A stretch of 64,000 nt of DNA, from positions 124,001-188,000 of the forward strand of contig NZ_JAAOXM010000001.1 in NCBI RefSeq assembly GCF_011605345.1, given 5' to 3'. This DNA comes from Burkholderia sp. D-99. GTDB taxonomy: Bacteria > Pseudomonadota > Gammaproteobacteria > Burkholderiales > Burkholderiaceae. Position 1 is the stretch's first letter. The number at the start of each line of letters is the position of its first letter. The notes beneath the pieces were generated by a model. The model did no database searches and had not been told where the DNA came from. It saw only the letters and a list, made by a program, of their open reading frames with translations. Of this stretch, positions 26,332 through 35,631 are shown piece by piece. The position numbers and the translations under genes are program-made.

Positions 26332-26988
26332 TCAGACGAACGAAGGGTGGCTGAATTTGCCTTGGCGACAGGGCGGAATCGGCGTGGAAATGGTCGATTG
26401 CCACTCGAGCGCATGGGAATCCGGTGGGCCCGGCAGGCCGGGGGGCGATGTTGACGAGTCGGTCGACGGGATGTCGTGCGAAGCGCGCAGTGCGTCGAGA
26501 TCGGCCACGCAGATCTGCAGCGGGCGTTCGGCGAGAGTCGTCTGCTCGTCTGCGATGGCGATGGCGATGGCGATGGCGATGGCGATGGCGATGGCGATGG
26601 CAACGGCAACCGCAACGGCAACCGCAACCGCAACCGCAACCGCAACCGCAACCGCAACCGCAACCGCAACCGCAACCGCAACGACGCGCAGCGCCATCGG
26701 CTTCGCATGCCGACGCGCAGCGCCTTCGGGCAAGCCGCGGATGCTCCCATCGATCATCCGGCAGACTGATCGAAGTAGCTGACCTGGATGTGCAGGCGCA
26801 GCGTGCGTTTCATGCCGGTAGCGGGGGCGCTTCAAGAAGTCGTCGATCGCGTTCACTTCGGGCAGGCCGATGAGGGCGCGGCCTCGCGCTGTGTCGAGCG
26901 GCAGCGACGCCATGCCGGCGACCGGTCGTCGCCGCCGCGATCTGTGTACCATCGTACGTCTGGTGCGACGCGCGGAACGGAGCCTCAC
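26332..26988 (-). other. Low-complexity reading frame spanning the hexamer array (doubtful gene)
   Basis: The frame would encode 218 residues with a (VA)n(IA)n dipeptide tract of about 44 residues. The flanks (N-terminal MRLRSARRTRRT..., C-terminal QICVADLDALRASHDI) match no family I know. A short minus-strand frame just before the array (starting about 26813, MKRTLRLHIQVSYFDQSAG then stop) looks more gene-like but is also unproven. I list this as a possible relic or expressed low-complexity protein, not a gene call. Confidence 0.2.
26552..26683. repeat. 22-copy hexanucleotide tandem repeat (GCGATG x8, then GCAACS x14)
   Basis: Eight exact copies of GCGATG (26552-26599) pass directly into fourteen copies of GCAACC or GCAACG (26600-26683). 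The second type has a few C/G interchanges at the last base, mainly at its left end. The unit is a multiple of three, so copy change keeps reading frames. It lies in the non-coding region between two divergent genes. Confidence 0.95.
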
Positions 26989-27050
26989 GGCCCCGTGCGA
27001 CGCGCGACGCGGAAGCGGTAAAGCAGCATCGCAACGAAGGTGAGCGTTCC

Positions 27051-28199
27051 ATGCGAAGTTTTTTTGTCCGGTTCATTGCAATCGGCGTGCTGTTCCATCT
27101 GTACGTCGGGATGCGGATCATTCCCGATGCGTTCGGGTCGCCGGTCGCGCGCACGATCGCGGCGCTCGTGCTGGCGAGCTTCGTCGTGCTGATCCCGGTC
27201 GGCATGTTCTCGCGCCGCTTCGACGAAGGCTGGGCCGCGACGCTGGCCGGCTGGGCCGGCTCGCTCGTAATGGGATTCTTCTCGTCGCTGCTCCTGCTGA
27301 CGTTCCTCCGCGAATTCGTGCTGCTCGGCGTGTTTGCATGGCGGCATCTCGGGCACGACGGCGCATGGCCCGGCGCGGCGACCGACACGGCGCTCGGCGT
27401 GCTGGCCGGTGCGGTGCTTGTCACCGTGATCGGGTTCGTCGGTGCGCGCCGCACGGCCGCGGTCAAGCGCGTGTCGATCCCGGTCGCGGGGCTGCCGGCC
27501 GGGCTCGACGGGCTGACGATCGTGCAACTGTCCGACATTCACGTCGGGCCGACGATCAAGCGGCCTTATGTCGAACGGATCGTGCGCGCGGTCAATGCGC
27601 TCGATGCCGACCTCGTCGTCGTGACCGGCGACGTGGTCGACGGCTCGGTCAAGCGCCTGCGCGAGCACACGGCGCCGCTCGGCCGCATGCAGTCGCGGCA
27701 CGGCAGCTTCCTGGTGACGGGCAACCACGAGTATTACGCGGGCGCGCATGCGTGGATCGACGAATTCCGGCGCATCGGGCTGACGGTGCTGCTCAACGAG
27801 CACGTGCTGATCGAGCATGACGGCGCGCACGCGGTGCTCGCGGGCGTCACCGATTTCACGGCGGGCGGGTTCGATCCCGCCCATCGCAGCGACCCGGAGC
27901 AGGCGCTGGCGGGGGCGCCGCACGAGGTGGCAACGAAGATCCTGCTCGCGCACCAGCCGCGCAGCGCGGAAGCGGCGAACCGCGCGGGGTTTACCGTGCA
28001 GTTGTCGGGGCACACGCACGGCGGCCAGTTCCTGCCGTGGCCGCCGTTCGTGCGGTTGCAGCAGCCGGTGATCGGCGGGCTGAGCCGCTTCGGCGATCTG
28101 TGGCTCTATACGAGCCGCGGCACCGGGTACTGGGGGCCGCCGAACCGCTTCGGTGTGCCGTCCGAGATCACGCTGATCCGGCTGACGCGCGGCGGGTAG
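27051..28199 (+). CDS. Membrane-anchored metallophosphoesterase (YaeI-like)
   Basis: A 382-residue protein with about four N-terminal membrane helices (residues 1-140) and a calcineurin-type phosphoesterase domain from about 155. All metal motifs are present: DIHVGPT (DxH), GDVVDG (GDxxD), GNHEYY (GNHE), a LAHQPRS histidine and GHTHGGQ (GHxH). The domain faces the cytoplasm or periplasm depending on helix count. Relatives cleave phosphodiesters or UDP-linked lipids; substrate unknown. The start at 27051 lies after GAGCGTTCC; no strong ribosome site. Confidence 0.88.
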   Translation: MRSFFVRFIAIGVLFHLYVGMRIIPDAFGSPVARTIAALVLASFVVLIPVGMFSRRFDEGWAATLAGWAGSLVMGFFSSLLLLTFLREFVLLGVFAWRHLGHDGAWPGAATDTALGVLAGAVLVTVIGFVGARRTAAVKRVSIPVAGLPAGLDGLTIVQLSDIHVGPTIKRPYVERIVRAVNALDADLVVVTGDVVDGSVKRLREHTAPLGRMQSRHGSFLVTGNHEYYAGAHAWIDEFRRIGLTVLLNEHVLIEHDGAHAVLAGVTDFTAGGFDPAHRSDPEQALAGAPHEVATKILLAHQPRSAEAANRAGFTVQLSGHTHGGQFLPWPPFVRLQQPVIGGLSRFGDLWLYTSRGTGYWGPPNRFGVPSEITLIRLTRGG

Positions 28200-28379
28200 C
28201 GCACGTTCCCCCGTCTGGGAAAAATCATTCGCGGGACCGGGGCAAGCCCGCCATCGGCGGGGGAAGGGAGGGCGGCAGCTTTCTTCATCTGCGAATGACA
28301 GCGCATGGCGGCGTGCGACGCCGTTGGCTAGTATGCAGGCATGCACTATTCGCTTTGCCCATCGCCCGTTCCTCTCGAC

Positions 28380-28985
28380 ATGTCGACACCCGATCTCTTC
28401 GCTGACACGCCCGCCCCCGACGTGGACTGGTACCCGGACTGGCTGGCGCCGCCCGATGCCGATCGCGCGCTGGCCGCGCTGATCGACGAGGTCGCGTGGC
28501 GCCAGGACACGATCCGCACGCCGCGCGGACGCATTCCGCTGCCGCGGCTCACCGCATGGCAGGGCGAGCCGGATGCCGTCTACGTGTATTCGGGGATCCG
28601 CAACGAGCCGGCGCCGTGGACGCCGGCCGTGTTCGACCTGAAGTGCGCGGTCGAGGCGACGTGCGGCGCGCGTTTCAACAGTGTGCTGCTCAATCGCTAC
28701 CGCAACGGGCAGGACAGCCTCGGCTGGCACGCGGACAACGAGCCCGAGCTTGGCGATGCGCCGGTGATCGCGTCGGTGAGCCTCGGTGCGATGCGCGTAT
28801 TCGATCTTCGCCATCGCGCGACCGGTGTCACGCATGCGTACCGGCTCGCGCATGGCAGCCTGCTCGTGATGCGCGGGCGCACGCAGGCCGAATGGCAGCA
28901 TCGCGTGCCGAAGGCGCCGAGCGTGCAGGGCGAGCGGGTGAACCTGACGTTCCGGCGTGTGATGTCGGCTGGAACGGGCCGGTAA
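28380..28985 (+). CDS. alkB: Alpha-ketoglutarate-dependent dioxygenase AlkB-like
   Basis: A 201-residue 2-oxoglutarate/Fe(II) dioxygenase of the AlkB DNA-repair type (AlkB2-like). Iron ligands are the HADNE H and D (about residues 120-122) and the histidine of QHRVPKAP; the arginine of GERVNLTFR binds 2-oxoglutarate. PRLTAWQGEP, FNSVLLNRYRNGQDSLGWHAD and SLGAMRVFDLRHR match the family. I start at 28380 (MSTPDLFAD); an in-frame ATG at 28341 adds 13 residues. It removes alkyl lesions from DNA. Confidence 0.9.
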   Translation: MSTPDLFADTPAPDVDWYPDWLAPPDADRALAALIDEVAWRQDTIRTPRGRIPLPRLTAWQGEPDAVYVYSGIRNEPAPWTPAVFDLKCAVEATCGARFNSVLLNRYRNGQDSLGWHADNEPELGDAPVIASVSLGAMRVFDLRHRATGVTHAYRLAHGSLLVMRGRTQAEWQHRVPKAPSVQGERVNLTFRRVMSAGTGR

Positions 28986-29325
28986 CGACCCTCGCCACCG
29001 CGGTGCCCGGAGCGCCGGGCGATTCGCGCCCCGTTTTTGCAACTCACGCGCGACCGACGCAGGCAAGCAGTCGCGTATGCGGCACGTTGCCGCATGAGCA
29101 CGGAACCGCGCGCTATAAAACGGCGCTGAGGCCCGTCCCATATGGATTTCAGGAAAATTCGATCGACCGATCGGTTCCGATAGATGAGTGAAACCTCTGA
29201 TGGTGCGTCGCAACAATCCTTGACTAGACTGTCGAATGGCAGAAGCGCGTCGTATCCCGGCGCGACCCTTTCGACATGCCCCAAGCGTCGCCGATGCGGC
29301 GCGCAAGGGGGCAGGAGCAAAACGC

Positions 29326-29532
29326 GTGACCGTACTCGACCCTTCCTTCGAACCCTCGCTGCACGTCTTTGAACAAGACGGCGGATGGCAATGGGCGCTG
29401 ACGGTGAAGCGGGCGACCGGCGTTGGCGTGAAAGTCGTTGCGTTCAGCCGGGAAGGCTTTCGCGGCGAGGCCGAGGCTTATGCCGCCGGCCAGCTTGCCC
29501 GCGCCGAGTATGACGCCGCCGTGACGGCCTGA
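29326..29532 (+). CDS. Small hypothetical protein (GTG start)
   Basis: A 68-residue soluble protein, TVLDPSFEPSLHVFEQDGGWQWALTVKRATGVG and so on to AEYDAAVTA. I place the start at the GTG at 29326 because AGGAG lies 9 bases upstream; an ATG at 29236 has no site and adds arginine-rich residues. The composition is that of a folded beta-rich protein. No family recognised; it stands alone before the secretion island. Confidence 0.6.
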   Translation: MTVLDPSFEPSLHVFEQDGGWQWALTVKRATGVGVKVVAFSREGFRGEAEAYAAGQLARAEYDAAVTA

Positions 29533-29856
29533 CGCCGTCGCGTCGATCCCGCTCGAGGATCACCTTCACCGCCCGCCGTTCACCGCCCGCCGCCGGGTGG
29601 TTTTTCCCGATCGTTTTCCGTCTGCCTGTCCGCCGCGCCGAGCTGCGCTGCGTCCATCGCGCGATAGCGCATGCGGCGCGCGTGGGCGCATGTCCGTCCG
29701 GGCCCCCGCGCCAAATGGTCCGTACCATTCGACACGTGTGTGCCATACGCCGCGCTTAACGTCCCTGCACGGCGTCCGTCGCGCCGGCGATGCGGCTTCG
29801 CGCCGCGCTTTGAACGCCGGATGCCGGACGCCGACCCATCGACAAGAATGCAGGTC
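29533..29856. promoter_or_regulatory. Leader region of gspI with the shared 19-base element
   Basis: About 320 bases before gspI with no gene. It carries the 19-base element at 29713-29731, annotated separately. The rest is GC-rich with no other structure noted. Confidence 0.5.
29713..29731 (+). promoter_or_regulatory. Shared 19-base island element, copy A (before gspI)
   Basis: AAATGGTCCGTACCATTCG, 126 bases before the gspI start. It matches copies B-E before other island genes in at least 14 of 19 positions. Interpreted as a promoter or operator of a common regulon. Confidence 0.7.
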
Positions 29857-30288
29857 ATGTGCGACGACAGAACCGACTACAACCGCCATGCGCGCGGCGG
29901 ATCGCGCACGGCGCGGGAGCCGCAACGGGGATTCACGCTGATCGAGGTGCTGATCGCGCTGGCGATCGTCGCGGTGGCGCTGGGTGCCGTGATGCGCGCG
30001 ATCGGCGCGCTCGCGTCGGATACCGACATGGCGCGCATGCGCCTGCTCGCGTTGTGGAGCGCCGACAACGCGCTTGGCGAGATCCGCATCGCTTCGACCT
30101 GGCCGTCCGTCGGCACGAACACGTTTGCATGCCCGCAGGGCCGCTACCGGTTCGTGTGCCGCCAGTCGGTGGCCGCGTTGCCGAGCCCGCTCGTGCGTCG
30201 CGTGACGGTGAGCGTGTATCCGTCCGCGTCGAGCCGCAACGTGCTCGCCGAAGTCGTCACGGTGATCCAGAATGAAGCGCGCCGCTGA
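29857..30288 (+). CDS. gspI: Type II secretion minor pseudopilin GspI
   Basis: A 143-residue minor pseudopilin. After a leader (CDDRTDYNRHARGGSRTAREPQRG) the prepilin-peptidase site and hydrophobic helix read G-FTLIEVLIALAIVAVALGAVM with the conserved glutamate at +5. The T2SI-type body has WSADNALGEIRIA (T2SI motif-like) and a short C-terminus. ATG codons at 29848 and 29857 are both possible. It overlaps gspJ by 17 bases. GspI nucleates the pseudopilus tip with J and K. Confidence 0.88.
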   Translation: MCDDRTDYNRHARGGSRTAREPQRGFTLIEVLIALAIVAVALGAVMRAIGALASDTDMARMRLLALWSADNALGEIRIASTWPSVGTNTFACPQGRYRFVCRQSVAALPSPLVRRVTVSVYPSASSRNVLAEVVTVIQNEARR

Positions 30289-30934
30289 ACCGCGCGCGGC
30301 GGCGCGCGCCCGCGGCTTCACGCTGATCGAGATGCTGGTCGCGATCGCGCTGCTCGCCGTGATCGCGCTGCTGTCGTGGCGCGGCCTCGACGCGACGATC
30401 CGCGGCCGCGACGATATCGCGTCGAATCTGGCGCAAACGCGTCTGCTCGGCCGCTACTTCTCCCAGTTGCAGTTCGACCTGACGAACCTCGTCACGCCCG
30501 ACGAAGTGTTCGGGCCACCGCTGCGCATTCGTCCGGGCGAGCTCGTGATGGTGCGCCATCTCGGCGTCGGCGGCGGACCGACGCAGATGCAGGTCGTGCG
30601 CTACCAGCTCAAGGGGCGCGAACTCGTGCGCAGCGCGTCGCAGCCGCTCGCGTCGCTCGCCGACGTGGAGGACGCGCTGCAACACATGGACGCGTTCGCG
30701 CGCGTGGTGGTCAGCAATGATGCGCGCTCGATGCAGCTTTCCGTATGGATCCCGCCCGATGGATGGACGACGAGCCAGGCCGCCATCGAACAGTCCTATG
30801 CGCAATTTCTCGCGCAGCACGGCATCAGCAACTCGACGTCGATCGGCGTACCGGTGCCGCGGGGGATCCGCTTCACGGTCACGATGGGCGCGCCGGCGGT
30901 CGAATACGTGCGGACGATCCCGATCGGCCAGTGA
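30272..30934 (+). CDS. gspJ: Type II secretion minor pseudopilin GspJ
   Basis: A 220-residue minor pseudopilin. The prepilin site RG-FTLIEMLVAIALLAVIALLSWRGLDATIRGRD is followed by the GspJ body, with QLQFDLTNLVTPDEVFGPPLRIRPGELVMVRH and a long C-terminal domain. The start overlaps the end of gspI by 17 bases, so translation is coupled. In classical T2SS operons gspI and gspJ are followed by gspK; here a TPR gene follows and gspK lies 32 kb away. Confidence 0.88.
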   Translation: MKRAAEPRAAARARGFTLIEMLVAIALLAVIALLSWRGLDATIRGRDDIASNLAQTRLLGRYFSQLQFDLTNLVTPDEVFGPPLRIRPGELVMVRHLGVGGGPTQMQVVRYQLKGRELVRSASQPLASLADVEDALQHMDAFARVVVSNDARSMQLSVWIPPDGWTTSQAAIEQSYAQFLAQHGISNSTSIGVPVPRGIRFTVTMGAPAVEYVRTIPIGQ

Positions 30935-30994
30935 GCGCGCAAGGTCGTCCGGCGTGCGCATCCACGCGCGGAAAGGCGTTCCGTCCCCCGGGCA

Positions 30995-31013
30995 AAATGG
31001 TCCGTAACTTTCG
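30995..31013 (+). promoter_or_regulatory. Shared 19-base island element, copy B (before the first TPR gene)
   Basis: AAATGGTCCGTAACTTTCG, 110 bases before the first TPR gene start. The 12 bases AAATGGTCCGTA are identical to copy A. Confidence 0.7.
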
Positions 31014-31122
31014 TCATACGTCTGTTATTGGCCGTCCGTTAGTCTCGTGCCGAGCATGACCGCCGCGACCGGTTCCATCGACCGGTTCAGCGGCGGCATC
31101 GGCAAACGGGAAGGGGGCGAAC

Positions 31123-33345
31123 GTGACGGTCGAGCACCGGCATGATGCACACGCGGGCGCGTCGGGACACGACGCGCGCGGGCAATGGCAATCGGCGGCG
31201 ATGCTGGGCCGCGCACAGCAGTGGCACGGCGCGGGTCGCTTCGACGACGCGGCACGGGAATACCTCGCGGTGCTCGCGAAGGAGCCCGACCATCCGCAGG
31301 CGCTGCATCTGTACGGCGTGCTGCAATTCCAGCGCGGTGCGGCCGAACAGGCCGAAGCGCTGCTGCGCCAGTCGATCGCGATCGCGCCGGACGTGCGCGC
31401 GCTGTCGGATCTCGGCGCGATCGTCGGCGAGGGCGGCCGCATTGACGAAGCCCTCGGCCATTTCGAGAACGCGCTGCGCGCGGCGCCCGACGACGTGCAG
31501 ACGCTCGTGCGCCACGGCAACACGTTGATCAGCCTGCGCCGCTACGACGACGCGCTTGCGTCGTTCGACCGTGCGCTCGCGGTGTCGCCGCTCGTGCTCG
31601 ACGCGCTCTGCAATCGCGGCGGCGCGCTGCGTGCGCTTGGCCGTCTCGACGACGCGCTCGACACCTACGACCGTGCATTGATGGTCGATCCGCATTCGTT
31701 CGAATCGTGGTTCAACCGCGGGCTCGTGCTGCGTGAGTTGCAGCGCGCGGCCGATGCGCTGCATTGCTTCGATCGCGCGAACGCGATCCGGCCGGGCATC
31801 GCCGCGATCATGGCCGAGCGTGGCCGAACGCTTGCCGGGCTCGACCGTCTCAACGAAGCCCTTGCCGCCTTTAACGACGCACTCGCGGCCGATCCCGCGC
31901 GGCTCGACACGCTCTGCGACAGCGCAGCCGTGCTCGAACGGCTCGGCCGTGCGGACGAGGCGCTCGCGCGGTGCGAACGTGTGCTGGCGCTCGATCCGGA
32001 TCACGCCCGCGCCCTCGCGGGCCGTGGCAATGCACTGCTGCAACTCGAGCGCCACGACGACGCACTCGACAGCCATGACCGTGCGCTCGCCATCGATCCG
32101 CGCGCGGCCGACACACTGTGCAATCGCGGCACCGTGCTGCGTGACCTGCAGCGCTTCGATGCGGCGCTCGCCAGCTACGACGCCGCGCTGGCACTCGACG
32201 CGCGTTTTGCCGAAGCGTGGACGAACCGCGGCAACGTGCTGCGGGACCTGTATCGCTACGAAGAAGCGATTGCGTCGCTCGATCATGCGCTCGAGCTGCG
32301 CCCCGATCTGGCGACGAACTGGCTGGCCCACGGCAACCTGCTTGCCGAAATGGGGAAGGCGGAGGACGCCTTCACCGCCTACGATCGCGCGCTCGCGCTG
32401 CAACCCGACTTCGCCGCCGCACACTGCGCGCGTGCAGCGCTGCACCTGATGGAAGGCGATTTCGCGCGCGGCTGGCGCGGGTATGAATGGCGGTTGCGCG
32501 ATCCGCAACTCGCGCGCGATGCACGGTCGTTCACGCAGCCGGTGTGGCGCGGCGACGAACCGCTCGAAGGCAAGACGATCCTGATCCATACGGAACCGGG
32601 CGTCGACGACACGCTGCAGTTCTGCCGTTATGTCCCGCTTGTCGCGGAGCGCGGCGCGCGCGTGGTGCTCGAGGTGCAGCCGTCGTTGCGCATGCTGATG
32701 GCGTCGCTCACCGGTGCGGCCCGCGTGATCGCACGGGGCGAGCCGCTGCCGGCCTTCGACTGCCATGTGCCGCTGTCGAGCCTGCCGCATGCGTTCGGCA
32801 CGGAAGCGCACACGATTCCGCACACGGCCGCGTACCTGCATGCGGACCCGCAGCGCACGCGCCAGTGGGACGCGCTGCTGGGCGAACGGCGCAGGCTGCG
32901 CGTCGGATTCGCGTGGGCGAGCGATTCGGCACGACGAAACGACGCCGGCCGGTCGATCGATTTCGCGCGGCTCGCGCCGCTGTTCGATCTCGACGTCGAC
33001 TGGATCAGCCTGCAGAAACCGGTGCATGAGCGCGACGCCGCGTGGCTGGCCGATGCGCCGGTACGTCGTGTCGACGACGAGCTAGGCGATTTCGCGGACA
33101 GGGCCGCATTGATCGGCGCGCTGGATCTCGTGATCGCGGCCGATTCCGCGGTCGCGCATCTGGCGGGTGCGCTGGGCAAGCGCGTGTGGGTGCTGCTGCC
33201 CAACTCGCCGGCATGGCGCTGGATGCGTACGCGTGACGACAGCCCGTGGTATCCGTCCGCGCGGCTGTTTCGCCAGCCGGCACCCGGCAACTGGGCCGAT
33301 GCGATCGACGCGGTGCGTGCTGCGCTCGAACCGATGACACGTTAG
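31123..33345 (+). CDS. TPR protein with GT-B glycosyltransferase-like C-terminus, copy 1
   Basis: A 740-residue cytoplasmic protein (GTG start at 31123 after GGAAGGGGG). About thirteen TPR units fill residues 20-450 (repeated A..ALA.L.R.DDAL..YDRALA.DP). The C-terminal 270 residues resemble a GT-B heptosyltransferase-like domain, as in OGT/SPINDLY-type and HMW1C-like proteins: GKTILIHTEPGVDDTLQFCRYVPL and AVAHLAGALGKRVWVLLPNSPAWRWM. In this copy the EQGxGDTLQFCRY motif of the two paralogues is changed to EPGVDDTLQFCRY and the basic DRNRSI/NENRSM segment is altered, so catalysis may be reduced. First of three tandem paralogues just upstream of the giant exoprotein gene; modification of that protein is inferred. 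Confidence 0.8.
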   Translation: MTVEHRHDAHAGASGHDARGQWQSAAMLGRAQQWHGAGRFDDAAREYLAVLAKEPDHPQALHLYGVLQFQRGAAEQAEALLRQSIAIAPDVRALSDLGAIVGEGGRIDEALGHFENALRAAPDDVQTLVRHGNTLISLRRYDDALASFDRALAVSPLVLDALCNRGGALRALGRLDDALDTYDRALMVDPHSFESWFNRGLVLRELQRAADALHCFDRANAIRPGIAAIMAERGRTLAGLDRLNEALAAFNDALAADPARLDTLCDSAAVLERLGRADEALARCERVLALDPDHARALAGRGNALLQLERHDDALDSHDRALAIDPRAADTLCNRGTVLRDLQRFDAALASYDAALALDARFAEAWTNRGNVLRDLYRYEEAIASLDHALELRPDLATNWLAHGNLLAEMGKAEDAFTAYDRALALQPDFAAAHCARAALHLMEGDFARGWRGYEWRLRDPQLARDARSFTQPVWRGDEPLEGKTILIHTEPGVDDTLQFCRYVPLVAERGARVVLEVQPSLRMLMASLTGAARVIARGEPLPAFDCHVPLSSLPHAFGTEAHTIPHTAAYLHADPQRTRQWDALLGERRRLRVGFAWASDSARRNDAGRSIDFARLAPLFDLDVDWISLQKPVHERDAAWLADAPVRRVDDELGDFADRAALIGALDLVIAADSAVAHLAGALGKRVWVLLPNSPAWRWMRTRDDSPWYPSARLFRQPAPGNWADAIDAVRAALEPMTR

Positions 33346-33387
33346 ACACGACACGCGATACGAACAGCGATAAGTGAGGGCCACACG

Positions 33388-35631
33388 ATGACACCGAACG
33401 GGGAAGGGACGACACTTGTGAGCGCGCCGGTCGCGCCGGATCGCCGCCCGCCCGACACCATGCAGCTCGAACGGCTGCTCGTGCGTGCGCGCAAGGCGCA
33501 TCATGAGGGCGCGCTGCAGCACGCGGAGCATGCCTATGCCGAGCTGCTGGCGCTCGATCCCGAGCATCCGGAGGCGCTGCATCTGCTCGGCGCGGTACGT
33601 TTCCAGCAGGGGCGCCTCGACGATGCCGAGCCGCTGATGCGGCGCTCGGTCGAGCGCCAGCCGGTGCCGCTCGCGCTCGCGAACTACTCGGCGGTGCTGG
33701 CCGGGCTCGGTCGCGAGCACGATGCGCTCGCGCGGCTCGACGAGGCGCTCGCGATCAATCCCGTGCATCAGCGCGTGCTGTTTCAGCGGGCCGGGCTGCT
33801 CGCGCAACTCGCGCGGTACGACGAAGCCTGCGCGGTCTACGATCGCCTTCTCGAACTGACGCCCGGGTTCGCCGACGGTTACGTGAAGCGCAGCGACATG
33901 CTGCGCGCGCTCGGCCGCTGCGACGACGCGCTCGCCGATTGCGATCGCGCGATCGCACTCGCGGGCCGCACGTTCGACGCGATGCGCGCGCGCGGGCTCG
34001 CGCTGCGTGAGCTCGGCCGCTACCGCGAGGCGGCGGACAGCTATGGTCATGCGCTCGCGTTGCGGCCGGGTAGCGCCGACGCGCTGTTTCTGCGTGGCGT
34101 CGCGTATCTCGACCTGCACGATCCCGAATACGCGCTGGCGGATTTCAACGCGGCGATCGCGGCGAGCCCCACGTTCGTCGATGCGATCTTCAACAGCTCG
34201 ATCGCACTCGAACAGCTCGGCCGGCACGACGAAGCGCTGGTGCGCTGCGACCGCGCGCTCGCGATCGACCCGCGCCATGCACGCTCGCACGCGAATCGCG
34301 GCAATGCGGCGAGCCACCTGGGCCGCTTTGCGGATGCGGTCGACAGCTATGCGCGCGCGCTCGACGCCGAGCCGGGCAGCACGGGCGTGCTGTGCAACTA
34401 CGCGAGCGCGCTGATGCAGGTGGCTCGTCACGACGATGCGCACGACATGTGTGACCGCGCGCTGGCGATCGATCCACACTATGCGCCCGCGTCGTTCACG
34501 CGTGCGCGGGTTCGACTCGAAACGCATCGCTACGACGACGCGCTCGACGATCTCGCCAACGTGATCGCCGCGACGCCACGCGACAAGCTCGCGCACTTCC
34601 ATCGCGGCAGCGCGTTGCGCGCGCTTCGGCGGCACGAGGATGCGTTGCGCGCATATGCGGAAGCGATCGACATCGACCCGGACTATGCGCACGCGCACTG
34701 CATGCGTTCGTTCCTGTGCCTGTCGATCGGCGACTTCGAGGCTGGCTGGGCCGAATACGAATGGCGCTGGCGCGACAGCCAGCTCGACGGCAGCCGGCGC
34801 GATTTTGCGCAGCCGCGCTGGACGCACGGCATGCCGCTCGACGGGCAGACGATCCTGCTGTATCCGGAGCAGGGGCTCGGCGACACGTTGCAGTTCTGCC
34901 GCTACGTGCCGCTCGTGAAGGCGCTCGGCGCGCGCGTCGTGGTCGAGGCGCCGGTCGAGCTGAAGGCGCTGTTCGCGACGCTCGACGGCGTCGACGTGCT
35001 CGTCGCGCGCGGCGACCCGCTGCCGCCGTTCGACCTGCATTGCCCGCTGTTGAGCCTGCCGCTCGAATTCCGCACCGATCTCGCGTCGATTCCGGCGAGT
35101 GTGCCGTACCTGCGCGCCGATCCTGCGCGGGTCGGGCACTGGCGCGCGCGGCTGGGCGCAGCCGACCGGCCGCGCGTCGGCCTCGTGTGGTCCGGCAACC
35201 CGCTGCACCTGAACGACCGCAACCGCTCGATCACGCTCGCCGACCTGACGCCGCTGCTCGACGACCGTTACGAATGGATCAGCCTGCAGAAGGTGATCCG
35301 CGACGAGGATCGTCCTGCGCTCGATGCGAGCCCGATCCGCTTCGTCGGCGACGAACTGACGGATTTCGCGGAAACGGCCGCGCTGACGGAGGCAATGGAC
35401 GCGGTGATCAGCGTCGATACGTCGGTCGCGCACCTGGCCGGCGCGCTCGGCCGGCCGCTCGCGGTGATGCTGCCGCACACGCCCGACTTCCGCTGGCTGC
35501 TCGATCGCGACGACAGCCCGTGGTATCCGGGCGCGCGTTTGTTTCGCCAGCCGGACGGTGGACAGTGGGCACCGGTCGTCGAGCGGCTCCGCGACGCGTT
35601 GCCGGCGCTGGTGGCGGGAGCGTCGCGATGA
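33388..35631 (+). CDS. TPR protein with GT-B glycosyltransferase-like C-terminus, copy 2
   Basis: A 747-residue paralogue of the preceding gene. About thirteen TPR units lie at residues 25-460 and a C-terminal GT-B-like domain from about 470 (PLDGQTILLYPEQGLGDTLQFCRYVPLV, PRVGLVWSGNPLHLNDRNRSI, SVDTSVAHLAGALGRPLAVMLPHTPDFRWLLDRDDSPWYP). Residues of a nucleotide-sugar-binding GT-B fold (EQGLGD, DTSVAHLAGALGRP) are intact. The ATG follows GAGGGCC and its stop overlaps the next gene start (ATGA, 35628-35631), indicating translational coupling. Suggested role: O- or N-glycosylation of a cytoplasmic substrate before export. Confidence 0.82.
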   Translation: MTPNGEGTTLVSAPVAPDRRPPDTMQLERLLVRARKAHHEGALQHAEHAYAELLALDPEHPEALHLLGAVRFQQGRLDDAEPLMRRSVERQPVPLALANYSAVLAGLGREHDALARLDEALAINPVHQRVLFQRAGLLAQLARYDEACAVYDRLLELTPGFADGYVKRSDMLRALGRCDDALADCDRAIALAGRTFDAMRARGLALRELGRYREAADSYGHALALRPGSADALFLRGVAYLDLHDPEYALADFNAAIAASPTFVDAIFNSSIALEQLGRHDEALVRCDRALAIDPRHARSHANRGNAASHLGRFADAVDSYARALDAEPGSTGVLCNYASALMQVARHDDAHDMCDRALAIDPHYAPASFTRARVRLETHRYDDALDDLANVIAATPRDKLAHFHRGSALRALRRHEDALRAYAEAIDIDPDYAHAHCMRSFLCLSIGDFEAGWAEYEWRWRDSQLDGSRRDFAQPRWTHGMPLDGQTILLYPEQGLGDTLQFCRYVPLVKALGARVVVEAPVELKALFATLDGVDVLVARGDPLPPFDLHCPLLSLPLEFRTDLASIPASVPYLRADPARVGHWRARLGAADRPRVGLVWSGNPLHLNDRNRSITLADLTPLLDDRYEWISLQKVIRDEDRPALDASPIRFVGDELTDFAETAALTEAMDAVISVDTSVAHLAGALGRPLAVMLPHTPDFRWLLDRDDSPWYPGARLFRQPDGGQWAPVVERLRDALPALVAGASR

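Larger units (their letters stand above)
26058..27050. other. Approx. 1-kb non-coding region with a hexanucleotide repeat
   Basis: A 993-base gap between the divergent efflux operon and metallophosphoesterase gene. It carries the efflux promoter side (26058-26330) and the repeat array at 26552-26683. Long frames cross the array in four or more directions only because a 6-mer repeat has no stops; outside the array their sequences look random. Confidence 0.6.

Noticed and set aside
26476..26769. Plus-strand frame with (DG)n(NR)n repeats as a protein-coding gene
   Set aside because: It exists only because a hexamer repeat has no stop codons; flanks lack a ribosome site or family similarity, and equal frames exist on both strands.
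29671..29856. N-terminal extension of GspI to an ATG at 29671
   Set aside because: The added residues are basic and random-like, would overlap the conserved 19-base element, and prepilin leaders are short.
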